From: Candidatus Heimdallarchaeota archaeon
GTDB taxonomy: Archaea; Asgardarchaeota; Heimdallarchaeia; JABLTI01
Direction of reading: 5' to 3'
Assembly: GCA_019894765.1 (NCBI GenBank)
Contig: JAGXNT010000008.1
Location: 1-64,000 of the forward strand
Length of the DNA: 64,000 nucleotides
A model generated the notes under the pieces. That model worked only from the letters and a program-made list of their open reading frames with translations, ran no database searches and was not told the origin of the DNA. Of the stretch, positions 18,506-26,795 are shown piece after piece (within the stretch, counting starts at the first letter, position 1; the number at the start of each line of letters is the position of its first letter). The translations under genes and the position numbers were made by a program.

Positions 18506-18988
18506 TTATTCTTCTTCAATGTACACTATCTCGAGATCCTTGAATTCTTCATTACGTCTTTTTCTATACCAATCTCTAATATTCCTTCCAAAGAAAACAA
18601 TGATAGCTGCCACTAAGACGATATTGAATGGAATGAGAATATACGGAAATAATCTTCCTGACTTATGACTTGCAATTAAACCTATCATTTCTTCAGTAAT
18701 TTCATGTGCTTTGTCATAAGCTTCAGTATAGAGCCCATCATTGTAATCTTGAATTGCACTATTGATTTTGGTTATTTGTTGGGTTACATTAATACCTTCT
18801 CTACTTGCCTCTTCTATCTTGATAAAAGCCAAAGTTATCGCATCATATGCTTCTGTTTTTGTTGCACCAGTTACCAGATTAAACTTATTATAGACTGGAA
18901 AGAAAAACACAATGGATAAGAATAGATAAACTAAAACTACTTTTCTTGTAAAAAGAATTCTTTTGCTATGAGTTCTTTTCTTAATCAA
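18506..18988 (-). CDS. Small two-TM protein of the archaeosortase operon
   Basis: 160 residues with two hydrophobic segments (VVLVYLFLSIVFFFPVY near 17-33; LFPYILIPFNIVLVAAIIVFF near 110-131). They enclose a helical extracellular domain of about 75 residues (TKINSAIQDYNDGLYTEAYDKA, helical-hairpin-like). A basic/acidic cytosolic tail ends in EEE. Its ATG overlaps the previous stop (ATGA), a sign of translational coupling. It sits between genes resembling the N- and C-terminal parts of DUF1616. No known family recognised. Confidence 0.65.
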   Translation of the reverse strand: MIKKRTHSKRILFTRKVVLVYLFLSIVFFFPVYNKFNLVTGATKTEAYDAITLAFIKIEEASREGINVTQQITKINSAIQDYNDGLYTEAYDKAHEITEEMIGLIASHKSGRLFPYILIPFNIVLVAAIIVFFGRNIRDWYRKRRNEEFKDLEIVYIEEE

Positions 18989-19704
18989 TCTAGTTTTTCT
19001 TCCTTCATTTCAGTTGTTATTTTCTTTTGCTTTCTTTTAAAAATAAATCCATCTCGAGCGAGTTTTATTCTTAAAATAAAAGTGACTATCATACAGACTA
19101 ATGTTATTATTATCAAGCTTAATCCTATTGATAGTGGCGTGAAGTGAAAAGTATAATTTAGGAATACGCCATCTAGAATTAAAACAAGTATACTCAATCC
19201 TGTTGCAGTTGCTACTCGTTCTAAGAATCTTAATTCATCATTTATTTCTGGAAATATTGCTGAGGTTAGAGACCAACCAGTTAGTATAAGCATGAAAAAG
19301 CTTACAACGGCATATCTAAGGTAAAAGAAAAAGCCTTCATCTACATCTACTAACACGAATATTAAGACTAAAGCAATAACTCCAATGCTAGTCCAAAACT
19401 CTTTGGTGTAATAATTATTTTTGATAAAATATTCCCTAGGTTTTTTCGGGAGTTCTGTTGAAACTGGGATTGGTTCTTGTAATGTAATATTTTGATTAAT
19501 TTCCCGTTCTCTTATTACAGATAGAATTTCCTCTTCAGGTGTTTCGTATTTCTCTTCTATGATTTTAACTAATGATCTTACATCTTTTGGCTTGTTTTCT
19601 TTAAGAACAGTTTCAATTTGTTTGCTAATTTCCTCTTTTCTCTTTGCTGCTTCGATTTTTTCTTTACCTTTGTTTTTACTCTTCTTTTCCTTTGACAAAG
19701 ACAA
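18985..19704 (-). CDS. DUF1616-like (N-terminal part) four-TM membrane protein
   Basis: 239 residues. The first 60 or so are charged and helical, with 'DVRSLVKIIEEKYETPEEEILSVI' in outline like a small winged-helix or coiled segment. Four membrane segments follow from about residue 105. The stretch 'YLRYAVVSFFMLILTGWSLTSAIFPEINDELRFLERVATATGLSI' in outline matches the DUF1616 N-terminal pattern (R-Y...G-x-x-L-T-x-A-x-FP...LERxAxxxGLS). The gene starts 30 bases after the sortase stop and overlaps the next by four bases. Together with the downstream genes it looks like a DUF1616 protein distributed over two polypeptides. Confidence 0.7.
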   Translation of the reverse strand: MSLSKEKKSKNKGKEKIEAAKRKEEISKQIETVLKENKPKDVRSLVKIIEEKYETPEEEILSVIREREINQNITLQEPIPVSTELPKKPREYFIKNNYYTKEFWTSIGVIALVLIFVLVDVDEGFFFYLRYAVVSFFMLILTGWSLTSAIFPEINDELRFLERVATATGLSILVLILDGVFLNYTFHFTPLSIGLSLIIITLVCMIVTFILRIKLARDGFIFKRKQKKITTEMKEEKLD

Positions 19705-19734
19705 CTACTCCCTAAGAAAAAAAGGAAGGAATTA

Positions 19735-21195
19735 TTATTCACTTCCAGCAGATGTAGCTATTGCTTTTGAATCAATTAATGCTCGGGGTTTATCCCTTAA
19801 GCCCACTAACCATCCAAGTGTGATTACTAATTGATGAAGCCAGGACCACATCATTGAGAATGCTCTTACTTTTAAGGCTCGATAAATTAGCATTAATCCC
19901 GCGAATAATAGTATCCAGAAGAAAAATGGGAACCATGTAGTCACAATATCTGCTACATTCTCATACAGTAAAGGTTTCGTATCACTCAGAATACCATTTG
20001 CTACTTTCCATGTTGCCCATTTTTGAACGCCAAGTCTTAGAAAATTTAGTGGGAAGATAATTACAGGTGTTAATCCTATTGCTAAACCTTTATTCAACTT
20101 CTTTGCTGGCGTAACATAAAGTAGTGCAACCATTAATGCGAATAGCAGTATACCTGAACTAACAACATTCGTAATGAATGCATTATCAGCGTTCAGTAAT
20201 TGGAACGTAGACTTGTACCAGAAGAAATTGTAAGATACAGAACCTGTTTGGAGTGCTCCAAAGGAGGTTGCAATTCCATCTGTTGTTGTACCAATTAATC
20301 GATTTAAATAAGGAATAAAACCAATGCCAATAATTACAATAGCAATTCCAGCAAAAACACCAAAAGTTTTCTTAAAGAATGACCACTTATTTGATTCAAT
20401 TTCTTCTTTTGGATAGAAGTTCTTCTTAGCAATTTCTTCTACTCGAACAGGAACGCTTTCTGTTGTAACAGATTCATCATAAACGGCAACTTTGTCTAGA
20501 TAATATGCTTTCCCTTGAACTCGCCAAGTTATTCGTTTTAAGCCCTCAGCCCCTGCATCTATCCATGCTCCGAACGTTGAGACTATTCTCACACCAGTGC
20601 GTTCAATAACCAAAGTAAAGATAACTATTCCAACAAAACCAAAAACCTTGCTCAGCATATCATGTGCCCAGAAAAACGCTTTATCAGCATCGCCCCATAA
20701 TCTATAAAGATACTCAGTAAACCAGAAATGAAAAGCTACTCTAAAAGTATTACCAATGTGCATCATTAGTAAGTTTGTAACATGTGCAACTGTTTTATTT
20801 TGCCATTTTGCAGGTGTAATGAATATCAAAGTCATTAGGAGTGCACCTGCTTCCATGCCAGTGCATGCACGAATAATAAGAAGAGTTCGTGGATAGATCG
20901 GCATTCTTAAGCCTGGAAAATATGGTGTGCCGAAATAAACATTCGAATTTGTTAATGGATCTAGATCAATTCTTTGGAAAAAGCCCACAGTAAATTCAGT
21001 TGTATCCATACCGAATATTGAGTCCAATAACCAAACGGAATTATCTCTTACTAACACTTCAAGAAATTCAAAAGCTCCCAACCAATCCAATACAAAGTAG
21101 AGGAAAAACATCAGGACAATAAAAGCCGGGAAAGTCTTCAAAAAGAAGTTCAATCTATCTCGAGAAGTATTAGGATACCAGGATACGTAGCTCAT
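19735..21195 (-). CDS. Archaeosortase/exosortase family protein, tandem duplication with a catalytically dead second domain
   Basis: Integral-membrane transpeptidase that recognises C-terminal sorting signals and is thought to pass surface proteins to a lipid anchor. Domain 1 (about 15-205) has the family catalytic residues Cys111 (RACTGMEAG), Arg152 (GNTFRVAF) and His178 (WAHDML). A basic cytosolic linker (205-270) leads to domain 2 (about 271-445), which repeats the same plan. TPAK lies 16 residues after the Cys position in both halves (127, 362), and the Arg lies 41 residues after it in both (152, 387). In domain 2 the Cys is Ser346 (VVSSG) and the His is replaced near Ala415 (ENVADI), so it should be inactive. 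Alignment by eye. First gene of a four-gene operon. Confidence 0.85.
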   Translation of the reverse strand: MSYVSWYPNTSRDRLNFFLKTFPAFIVLMFFLYFVLDWLGAFEFLEVLVRDNSVWLLDSIFGMDTTEFTVGFFQRIDLDPLTNSNVYFGTPYFPGLRMPIYPRTLLIIRACTGMEAGALLMTLIFITPAKWQNKTVAHVTNLLMMHIGNTFRVAFHFWFTEYLYRLWGDADKAFFWAHDMLSKVFGFVGIVIFTLVIERTGVRIVSTFGAWIDAGAEGLKRITWRVQGKAYYLDKVAVYDESVTTESVPVRVEEIAKKNFYPKEEIESNKWSFFKKTFGVFAGIAIVIIGIGFIPYLNRLIGTTTDGIATSFGALQTGSVSYNFFWYKSTFQLLNADNAFITNVVSSGILLFALMVALLYVTPAKKLNKGLAIGLTPVIIFPLNFLRLGVQKWATWKVANGILSDTKPLLYENVADIVTTWFPFFFWILLFAGLMLIYRALKVRAFSMMWSWLHQLVITLGWLVGLRDKPRALIDSKAIATSAGSE

Positions 21196-21316
21196 TAAAA
21201 TCAGACCTTGTGTTGTTTTCTTGACAATTATTCAAAAACATTTGCTTTGCTTTTCTAAGGTTGGAGCATTCATAAATTGACTTTATGTTCGTATATAATT
21301 CTTGGTATAATCTTAT

Positions 21317-21628
21317 CTATTGTTCATTTTCCAACCATTTCTTAATGGTTTGCTGACCAAGTCCTGTTATTTTCCAGAGATTTCGCCTCTCTCTCTTTTC
21401 CATCAAAACAACATTTTCAAAAAGCATATTTTTAAGATGATAAGCAACTGAAGCATAATTTGAACCAATTCCGTCAGTTACTTCTGCAGTTGTGAAAAAT
21501 TTATCGGATTCATCGTATAGGAACTGAAGAATCATGTTCCGCATCTTTAATCCGACACGAGTATTCCTTTTTTTTCTAAGGATTGCTTCTGAACGTTCTA
21601 TCTTTTCTTTTGGCAAAAAACTACCCAA
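21317..21628 (-). CDS. Winged-helix transcriptional regulator
   Basis: 103 residues with a wHTH core: MRNMILQFLYDESDKFFTTAEV, then the recognition region SNYASVAYHLKNM and a wing MEKRERRNLWKIT. The pattern is PadR/ArsR-like. A basic N-terminal stretch of about 25 residues precedes it. It lies 121 bases upstream of the archaeosortase gene on the same strand, so it may regulate that operon or be its first gene. The effector is unknown; no ligand domain is present. Confidence 0.75.
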   Translation of the reverse strand: MGSFLPKEKIERSEAILRKKRNTRVGLKMRNMILQFLYDESDKFFTTAEVTDGIGSNYASVAYHLKNMLFENVVLMEKRERRNLWKITGLGQQTIKKWLENEQ

Positions 21629-21794
21629 CCAGCTAAAATGTAAAATTCTAATGCAAGTATTAAGTATACTTAATTTCTTAATTAATGATTCCTATCTGCA
21701 TCTTAATAATTAGTTGGTTATGATAGCACATTTTTTATAGAAGCTTTGTGAAATTCGACAACGTTTGGTACTAAATAGAAATAAGCTGATTCCG

Positions 21795-22898
21795 ATGAAC
21801 AAAACAAACGAAGAAATACAAGTCACAAAAGGTATTGGGAATGTACGTTTCGAGAAATTCTCAAGAAATGCTAAAATTAGAAGCCCACTAGAGAAATTTG
21901 AAGTTGTTGAGCAACAAATAGAATTTCGAAAAGATCCTTTAATCAGGCATTGGTCAAGAATCAATAAACTAAGAGCTGAGCGTGTTAAACAAGCATCTAC
22001 TCCAAGTGAAAACTTTGAATCAAATCTACAATCTCTTGTTGAGAATTCTGGAAAGAAATGTTTCTTCTGTCCAGAAAATGTAACAAAATCCACTCCAAAA
22101 TTCGTAGAAGAGCTAGGATTGGGCGAGAGAATTACTGTAGGAGATTTTAATTTATTTCCAAATCTCTTTGTGTTTTCAGAATACCATGCAGTGGGAACAT
22201 TGGGTAATGAACATTTCACACCTCTAAGTGAATTTACATCTAAGATTTGGCAAGAAGCAATAGAGGGATCAATCAAATTTTTCCAAGCAGTTCATAATTA
22301 CGATAAAACCGTGAAATATCCATCTATAAACTTCAATTTTCTACCTCCATCAGCTTCATCCATAATTCATCCCCATATACAAATCATTCAAGATATTAAA
22401 GCCACAAAATTAACAGAAAAATTACTACAGAAAAGTCAGCAATACACAAAAGAAAGTAAAAGTAATTATTGGTTGGATTTAATTGCTTCCGAAAAGAAGC
22501 TTGGTGAACGCTTCATTACAGAAAATGAATTTATGACTTGGTTAGCAACCTATTCACCTTTTGGGAAGAATGAATTAACAGGAATTGTTACTATTCCTAA
22601 AACTGATATTACAACATTTACCAAAGAAGATTCAAGAGATTTAGCTGTTGGAATAACAAAAGCACTTAAAGCACTTTATTATGCGAGAGGTGCAACATCT
22701 GTAAATATGGCACTATATCTCGGACCAATTGGTGAAGATAAATCGGATGATTACAGGATTAACTTAAAGATTGTAAGTCGACCAGACTTGCTTCCGAACT
22801 ACACTGGTGATATTGGTTTTATGGAATTACTTCATTCTGAACCTATTGCAGCTGCTAATCCTGAAAGCATAGCAGAAACAGTGCGAGAGTACTTTTAA
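21795..22898 (+). CDS. GalT/HIT-superfamily nucleotidylyltransferase
   Basis: Likely a galactose-1-phosphate uridylyltransferase-like or ADP-sugar phosphorylase-like enzyme. The 367 residues contain a zinc-type pair CFFC near 85 and the HIT motif IIHPHIQII (about 196-204) with the active-site histidine after a conserved Phe-rich segment (INFNFLPPSASS). A second half-domain includes PFGKNELTGIV and RINLKIVSRP. The exact substrate cannot be fixed from motifs. The open frame extends to TTG 21765; ATG 21795 is chosen. Its neighbours are a regulator on the other strand and the GTPase cluster, with no sugar kinase or epimerase in view. Confidence 0.75.
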   Translation: MNKTNEEIQVTKGIGNVRFEKFSRNAKIRSPLEKFEVVEQQIEFRKDPLIRHWSRINKLRAERVKQASTPSENFESNLQSLVENSGKKCFFCPENVTKSTPKFVEELGLGERITVGDFNLFPNLFVFSEYHAVGTLGNEHFTPLSEFTSKIWQEAIEGSIKFFQAVHNYDKTVKYPSINFNFLPPSASSIIHPHIQIIQDIKATKLTEKLLQKSQQYTKESKSNYWLDLIASEKKLGERFITENEFMTWLATYSPFGKNELTGIVTIPKTDITTFTKEDSRDLAVGITKALKALYYARGATSVNMALYLGPIGEDKSDDYRINLKIVSRPDLLPNYTGDIGFMELLHSEPIAAANPESIAETVREYF

Positions 22899-23017
22899 TT
22901 CAAGTTAGAGAAATAAGCAAGAAGATTCTGCTTTATTTTCTCTTCAGTTAATGTTTTATAGTAATAGAACAACCTTTTTTTACTTAAATCTCTGTTTATT
23001 AAATATAATTTCACAAA

Positions 23018-23027
23018 AAATATATAA
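23018..23027 (+). promoter_or_regulatory. TATA box of the first GTPase-longin gene
   Basis: AAATATATAA, centred about 26 bases before the TTG at 23048, which would make the transcript leaderless or nearly so. Confidence 0.4.
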
Positions 23028-23047
23028 CAAATGGTAATATTAAAGAT

Positions 23048-24094
23048 TTGATAAACGAGTCATTTATCAAATTTCATTTACTGGAAATTGCTGAAAAGAC
23101 TAAGACAAAGGTATCTGGAGATAAAAAAGGTTTGAGTTTCCTTAGAAGATTAATTAGCGCTGATAAAAGAAGAGGTGTAGAAGGCGGTCCTGCCAAGCAA
23201 CATGTAGCAATTATTGGACTAGATGCTGCAGGTAAAACAACCATTATGAAGAGAATTTTGCGTTCAGAATATACCTTATCTAAACCAACATTTGGAGTCA
23301 ACATTGAGGTTTACAGATATCGAACTTTAGAATTTATTGTTTGGGATCTTGGTGGCCATGCTCCCATTAGAAAGACATTATGGAAGAAATTCGTTACAAA
23401 AGCTCAAGTTATTGTATTTGTTGTTGATGCTGCAGATAAGAAACGATTCAATCTAGCCAAAGATGTCTTTTATGAATCTCTAGAAAATACTGAACCAGAT
23501 GCTCCGATTCTTTTCTTAGCAAACAAATCTGATAAAGAAGATGCTGCTTCTTCAGTAGAAGTTATGGAAGCATTAGAACTCCAGAAAATGACCCGATCCG
23601 ATAGAGCATTTAACATGTTTCGATGTTCTGCTCTGACAGGAGAAGGATTATTCAATGCTTGGGATTGGCTTGTTGATGTTGTTGCAAAAGACAAGCATGT
23701 ACCAACTTGGCATGTTAAAATATTTTCCGCAGTAGCTTTTGATTCAAATGGTAAGGAATTAGACCAAGCAATCTTTGGCAATCCAACACAACAAGCTAAA
23801 GTAGCTACAGCTTACCGAGAATCCATAAAAGAAACAGAACGCTTTGCTAAACAGATGCGGGACTACACAGAAGCTGTAACTGTCTTAGAAATTATGGAAG
23901 ATTACCAATTAGTAATTACAAAGAACAAGTTGTTTGTAATTGGTATTCTCATTGATGTTAATGATCCTGTTAGCAGAGTTTTAACAATTGCAAGTCGTAT
24001 TTTTGATGCAATTGAAATGGATTATCTGAAAGGAATAACAGTTTCACTCGAAAAAGTGATTTCAAATTACTTCCCATTAGATGCAATTTCATGA
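23048..24094 (+). CDS. Arf-like small GTPase fused to a C-terminal longin/roadblock-like domain
   Basis: Cytosolic GTP-binding switch. An N-terminal extension of about 50 residues precedes the G domain: G1 GLDAAGKTT (57-65), G2 Thr81 (KPTFG), G3 WDLGGH (99-104), G4 NKSD (159-162), G5 CSAL (193-196). This is Arf/Sar-like. The catalytic Gln of G3 is His104 here, which may slow or alter hydrolysis. Residues about 221-345 form a longin/roadblock-like module (HVKIFSAVAFDSNG... ITKNKLFVIGILIDVND). No ATG lies before the G domain; TTG 23048 is the only reasonable start and fits a leaderless transcript. A paralogue with the same architecture is encoded next, and the module recurs in the giant receptor-like protein. 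Confidence 0.85.
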   Translation: MINESFIKFHLLEIAEKTKTKVSGDKKGLSFLRRLISADKRRGVEGGPAKQHVAIIGLDAAGKTTIMKRILRSEYTLSKPTFGVNIEVYRYRTLEFIVWDLGGHAPIRKTLWKKFVTKAQVIVFVVDAADKKRFNLAKDVFYESLENTEPDAPILFLANKSDKEDAASSVEVMEALELQKMTRSDRAFNMFRCSALTGEGLFNAWDWLVDVVAKDKHVPTWHVKIFSAVAFDSNGKELDQAIFGNPTQQAKVATAYRESIKETERFAKQMRDYTEAVTVLEIMEDYQLVITKNKLFVIGILIDVNDPVSRVLTIASRIFDAIEMDYLKGITVSLEKVISNYFPLDAIS

Positions 24095-24153
24095 AATCAC
24101 CATTTTATTCCCTTTTTCCATTTTTTATATGATTTGGGTAACAAACCGATAAT

Positions 24154-24165
24154 CATATATAAAAC
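24154..24165 (+). promoter_or_regulatory. TATA box of the pseudo-GTPase gene
   Basis: CATATATAAAAC, about 70 bases before the ATG; a strong ribosome-binding site AGGGAG lies at 24218-24223. Confidence 0.4.
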
Positions 24166-24231
24166 ACTGTTTCTAGTAATAGTAAAAAAATTGCTGATAT
24201 AAGGTGATTTCCTCAAAAGGGAGAGAAATCT

Positions 24232-25197
24232 ATGAAAAATACAAAGAAAACAATCGAAGCATTCTCAACTTACCTGATGAAGAAAGAGCATACAATTCCA
24301 TGGGTATTATTAATGGGAGAAAAGGGTTCAGGAAAGACAACTTTGCTTTATTATTTGCTTTCATCTAATCGTGACAAAGTTTTCCCGGACACCGCTTTTA
24401 ATTGGATAGATATTTCTTATGGTGCAGAGTGGTTTAAACTCATAGATCTAGGAAAGGAAATTTTAACCGATGAGAAGGTTGTAGAATACTTTTTGTCAAT
24501 TGCTGATGGCATTGTCTATGTCATAAACGGTGAGTCAGAAGAGACTCTTAGAGAATCGACAGAAAGATTCCATAATATAGTGGAAAAGATTCCTTCGAAT
24601 GTCCCTCTATTAGTTATGATTAACAAGCGAAATCCAGAAATAAAAGTTAATCTGAGTCAAGTCTTAAGCTTTTATGATCTCGGAAAAATTTCCTCCCCAA
24701 CTGATCCTCGCTCATTTCACTTTGAGATTTGCACAATTATGACCGGTGAAGGAGTTTACAGAGCATTTGATTGGTTTGTCTCTAAATTAATGGCGTATGA
24801 AGGGTATCATGAAACCGTAAGTGTTCACAGAGTATTAATCTATGATGTCAATGGTTTACTTGATTTCGATGCTCAATTTTCAGATATAACGGATAGCGAA
24901 CAAGATGCAGTTTTAATCACAGGTTTACTTTCAGCGTTGAACTCGATGACAAGAACTTTATTTAAAGAATCGAGTTTCTTAGATGTTGTAACTGTTGGAG
25001 ATTACTCTATGGTTCTTGTTTCAGGTAAACAAAAAATCTGTTGTCTATTTGTTGAACGTGGTGGAGCAATCGGCAAAGCAAAACAAATAGCTGAAATGAT
25101 ACTTGATATTTATTTAGAAGAAGGAGAAAAAGGGCGACTCGCAATAGAGAATATTGTTGAGGAAAGTAAGCATAAAGATGAAGATATATCCATTTAG
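24232..25197 (+). CDS. Degenerate (pseudo-)GTPase fused to a longin/roadblock-like domain
   Basis: Paralogue of the preceding protein in the same order: P-loop domain then C-terminal module. G1 is intact (GEKGSGKT, 29-36) and G3 is recognisable (IDLGKE, 71-76). G4 is NKRN (131-134), lacking the Asp that reads the guanine base. G5 is ICTIMTGEG (167-174), aligning with CSALTGEG of the neighbour, and RAFDWFV aligns with NAWDWLV. Residues about 196-297 form the longin-like module (HRVLIYDVNG... SEQDAVLITGLLSAL... YSMVLVSGKQKICCLFVE). It may bind a nucleotide without guanine specificity or act as a partner of the active GTPase. Start ATG 24232 with AGGGAG upstream. Confidence 0.8.
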   Translation: MKNTKKTIEAFSTYLMKKEHTIPWVLLMGEKGSGKTTLLYYLLSSNRDKVFPDTAFNWIDISYGAEWFKLIDLGKEILTDEKVVEYFLSIADGIVYVINGESEETLRESTERFHNIVEKIPSNVPLLVMINKRNPEIKVNLSQVLSFYDLGKISSPTDPRSFHFEICTIMTGEGVYRAFDWFVSKLMAYEGYHETVSVHRVLIYDVNGLLDFDAQFSDITDSEQDAVLITGLLSALNSMTRTLFKESSFLDVVTVGDYSMVLVSGKQKICCLFVERGGAIGKAKQIAEMILDIYLEEGEKGRLAIENIVEESKHKDEDISI

Positions 25198-25261
25198 CAA
25201 TTTTTATTAATTAAAAATCAAGTTAATGTTAATACACTGAAGAGATATCGGTAAAAACAAG

Positions 25262-25271
25262 TTTATAAATT
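25262..25271 (+). promoter_or_regulatory. TATA box of the longin-like protein gene
   Basis: TTTATAAATT about 60 bases before the ATG 25331; AAGGATG serves as ribosome-binding site. Confidence 0.4.
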
Positions 25272-25330
25272 TAGAAAAATATGTCAATATAGAATCATTG
25301 CACAAAAATCAAAAAAAAGGATGAAAAAAA

Positions 25331-26134
25331 ATGTATGGAATGGAATCGAAAAAAGAGCATTTGTTAGGAATCGTTTTTGTTACTTTTGAAGATACTGGTC
25401 CCTCAGTCATCTTTAATGATACTGATCTCACTGAAGAGCAAACTTTGACATTAGCTGTAGAAGGAATGACAATTGTCGGCTTAGATGAGGGATCACAAGG
25501 AAAAACTTTGAAAGAGAAAAAAGCACAAGTATTCGATACTATGGATGATAAACGCTCTTTCGGACCATTACCTGTTCCCGATGCTCAAAATCTTCGTGCA
25601 ATGGCTATTACCTTCGATGTTGAATCTGTAGATTCAGCGGATCATAGAATTACAGAATTTGGCCGAAAATGCATTTTATTCCTTCTATTCAAAGAGGATT
25701 ACACTCGAGAAATTCTTGATGCTTATGGCTTAATAAAACCATATTTCTCTGTAATTGTTAGAGACATTACAACTGAAAATCATCTAACTCAAGCTAATTT
25801 ACAAGATATGTCCCGAAAAATGGGCATGCTCTTTTCAGGAAAACTCCCAAGAGTCTTCACATTAACGGATGATGGTTCACCTAAGGAATTAATTGGAAAG
25901 AAAATACCAGCATCAGATGTTTTCTTAGTTGCAGATAAAAACAAAAGCACATTATCAATACTATTCTATCATCCTGACCCAACTGTCTGGAGAAGAAGAC
26001 AAATCTATAAGAGTGCTTCTGAATTGAATTCTAGCGTTTTCAAGAATAAATTGAAAGTTATCTCTGTTACTGAGATAGCTGAAATGTCTAAGATACTTGA
26101 CAGATTAAACGTATCCATAGAAAAAATACATTGA
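25331..26134 (+). CDS. Longin-like domain protein, probable GTPase partner
   Basis: 267 residues, no membrane segment. The N-terminal 140 residues look longin-like: LLGIVFVTFEDTGPSVIFND, a helix with LTLAVEGMTIVGLDEG, the conserved GPLPVPDAQNLRAMAITFDV strand pair and FGRKCILFLLFKED. This resembles the longin halves known in eukaryotic GEF/GAP assemblies (Mon1-Ccz1, Nprl2/3, folliculin type); the match is by pattern, not by search. The C-terminal 110 residues form another alpha/beta unit (SDVFLVADKN... ILFYHPDP). It sits between the two GTPase-longin fusions and a Rab-like GTPase, suggesting it regulates one of them. Confidence 0.65.
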   Translation: MYGMESKKEHLLGIVFVTFEDTGPSVIFNDTDLTEEQTLTLAVEGMTIVGLDEGSQGKTLKEKKAQVFDTMDDKRSFGPLPVPDAQNLRAMAITFDVESVDSADHRITEFGRKCILFLLFKEDYTREILDAYGLIKPYFSVIVRDITTENHLTQANLQDMSRKMGMLFSGKLPRVFTLTDDGSPKELIGKKIPASDVFLVADKNKSTLSILFYHPDPTVWRRRQIYKSASELNSSVFKNKLKVISVTEIAEMSKILDRLNVSIEKIH

Positions 26135-26140
26135 TCCATT

Positions 26141-26170
26141 GAAAAGCAAATTGCTTTTCCTTATTTTTTT
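26141..26170 (+). terminator. Hairpin plus T-run after the longin-like gene
   Basis: GAAAAGC (26141-26147), loop AAATT, GCTTTTC (26153-26159), followed by a T-rich run to 26170. Confidence 0.6.
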
Positions 26171-26205
26171 ATTTTCCCTTTTTGGCAATTGTAGAAACGA
26201 ATAGC

Positions 26206-26215
26206 TTTATATTAA
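26206..26215 (+). promoter_or_regulatory. TATA box of the Rab-like GTPase gene
   Basis: TTTATATTAA, about 55 bases before the TTG start; AGGGG lies eight to nine bases before the start. Confidence 0.45.
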
Positions 26216-26265
26216 ATGTAACAGTTTAATGATTTGTTAGAACAAATGTTTTAGGGGCGCTGCAA

Positions 26266-26793
26266 TTGTCAAAGATTATTGCCAAAGTTGTTTTCGGTGG
26301 AGATGGTGGAGTAGGTAAAACCACTTTGATCCAGCGTTATTTAACTGGCGAGTTTATTGATACAACCAAATTGACAATTGGTGTTGGTTTTCACATCCAT
26401 CAGATGAGTTATCAAGGTAGAGACATTTCTTTGAGTGTTTGGGATTGTGGTGGACAAGAACAATTCAAACAAATGGGCATTTTTGACAACTATTTCAGAG
26501 GTGCACTTGTAGCTGTTTTAATGTTTGATCTCACTCGAGCCTTATCTATTGGTGGTCTCGATACTTGGTATGGTTTTGTGGACAAAAATGTTAAAACAGA
26601 TCTAATCATCGTTGGTGGTAAAAGCGATCTGCCAAGAGATCCATTATTATCTGATGATATTTTAGAGGAAACCATCAAGAAGTATAATGCTAAAAGATAT
26701 ATTGAGACATCATCAGCAAATGGGCTTGGTGTAGATTTAGTTTTCAATGAAATTGCTCGAATGTCTTTAGATAAAATACCTGATTTGTATTAG
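26266..26793 (+). CDS. Ras/Rab-like small GTPase
   Basis: 175-residue stand-alone G domain: G1 GGDGGVGKTT (11-20), G2 Thr37 in TIGVGF, G3 WDCGGQEQF (59-67) with the catalytic Gln, G4 GGKSD (117-121) where the usual Asn is Gly, G5 TSSANG (148-153). This is the Rab/Ras layout typical of Asgard archaea. There is no C-terminal cysteine, so no lipid anchor of the eukaryotic prenyl type is evident. The start is TTG with AGGGG upstream. It is separately promoted but closes the cluster of two GTPase-longin fusions and a longin-like protein, its likely functional partners. Confidence 0.92.
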   Translation: MSKIIAKVVFGGDGGVGKTTLIQRYLTGEFIDTTKLTIGVGFHIHQMSYQGRDISLSVWDCGGQEQFKQMGIFDNYFRGALVAVLMFDLTRALSIGGLDTWYGFVDKNVKTDLIIVGGKSDLPRDPLLSDDILEETIKKYNAKRYIETSSANGLGVDLVFNEIARMSLDKIPDLY

Positions 26794-26795
26794 CA

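Noticed and set aside
26266..26793. Prenylated Rab-type anchor
   Set aside because: The C-terminus (DKIPDLY) has no cysteine.
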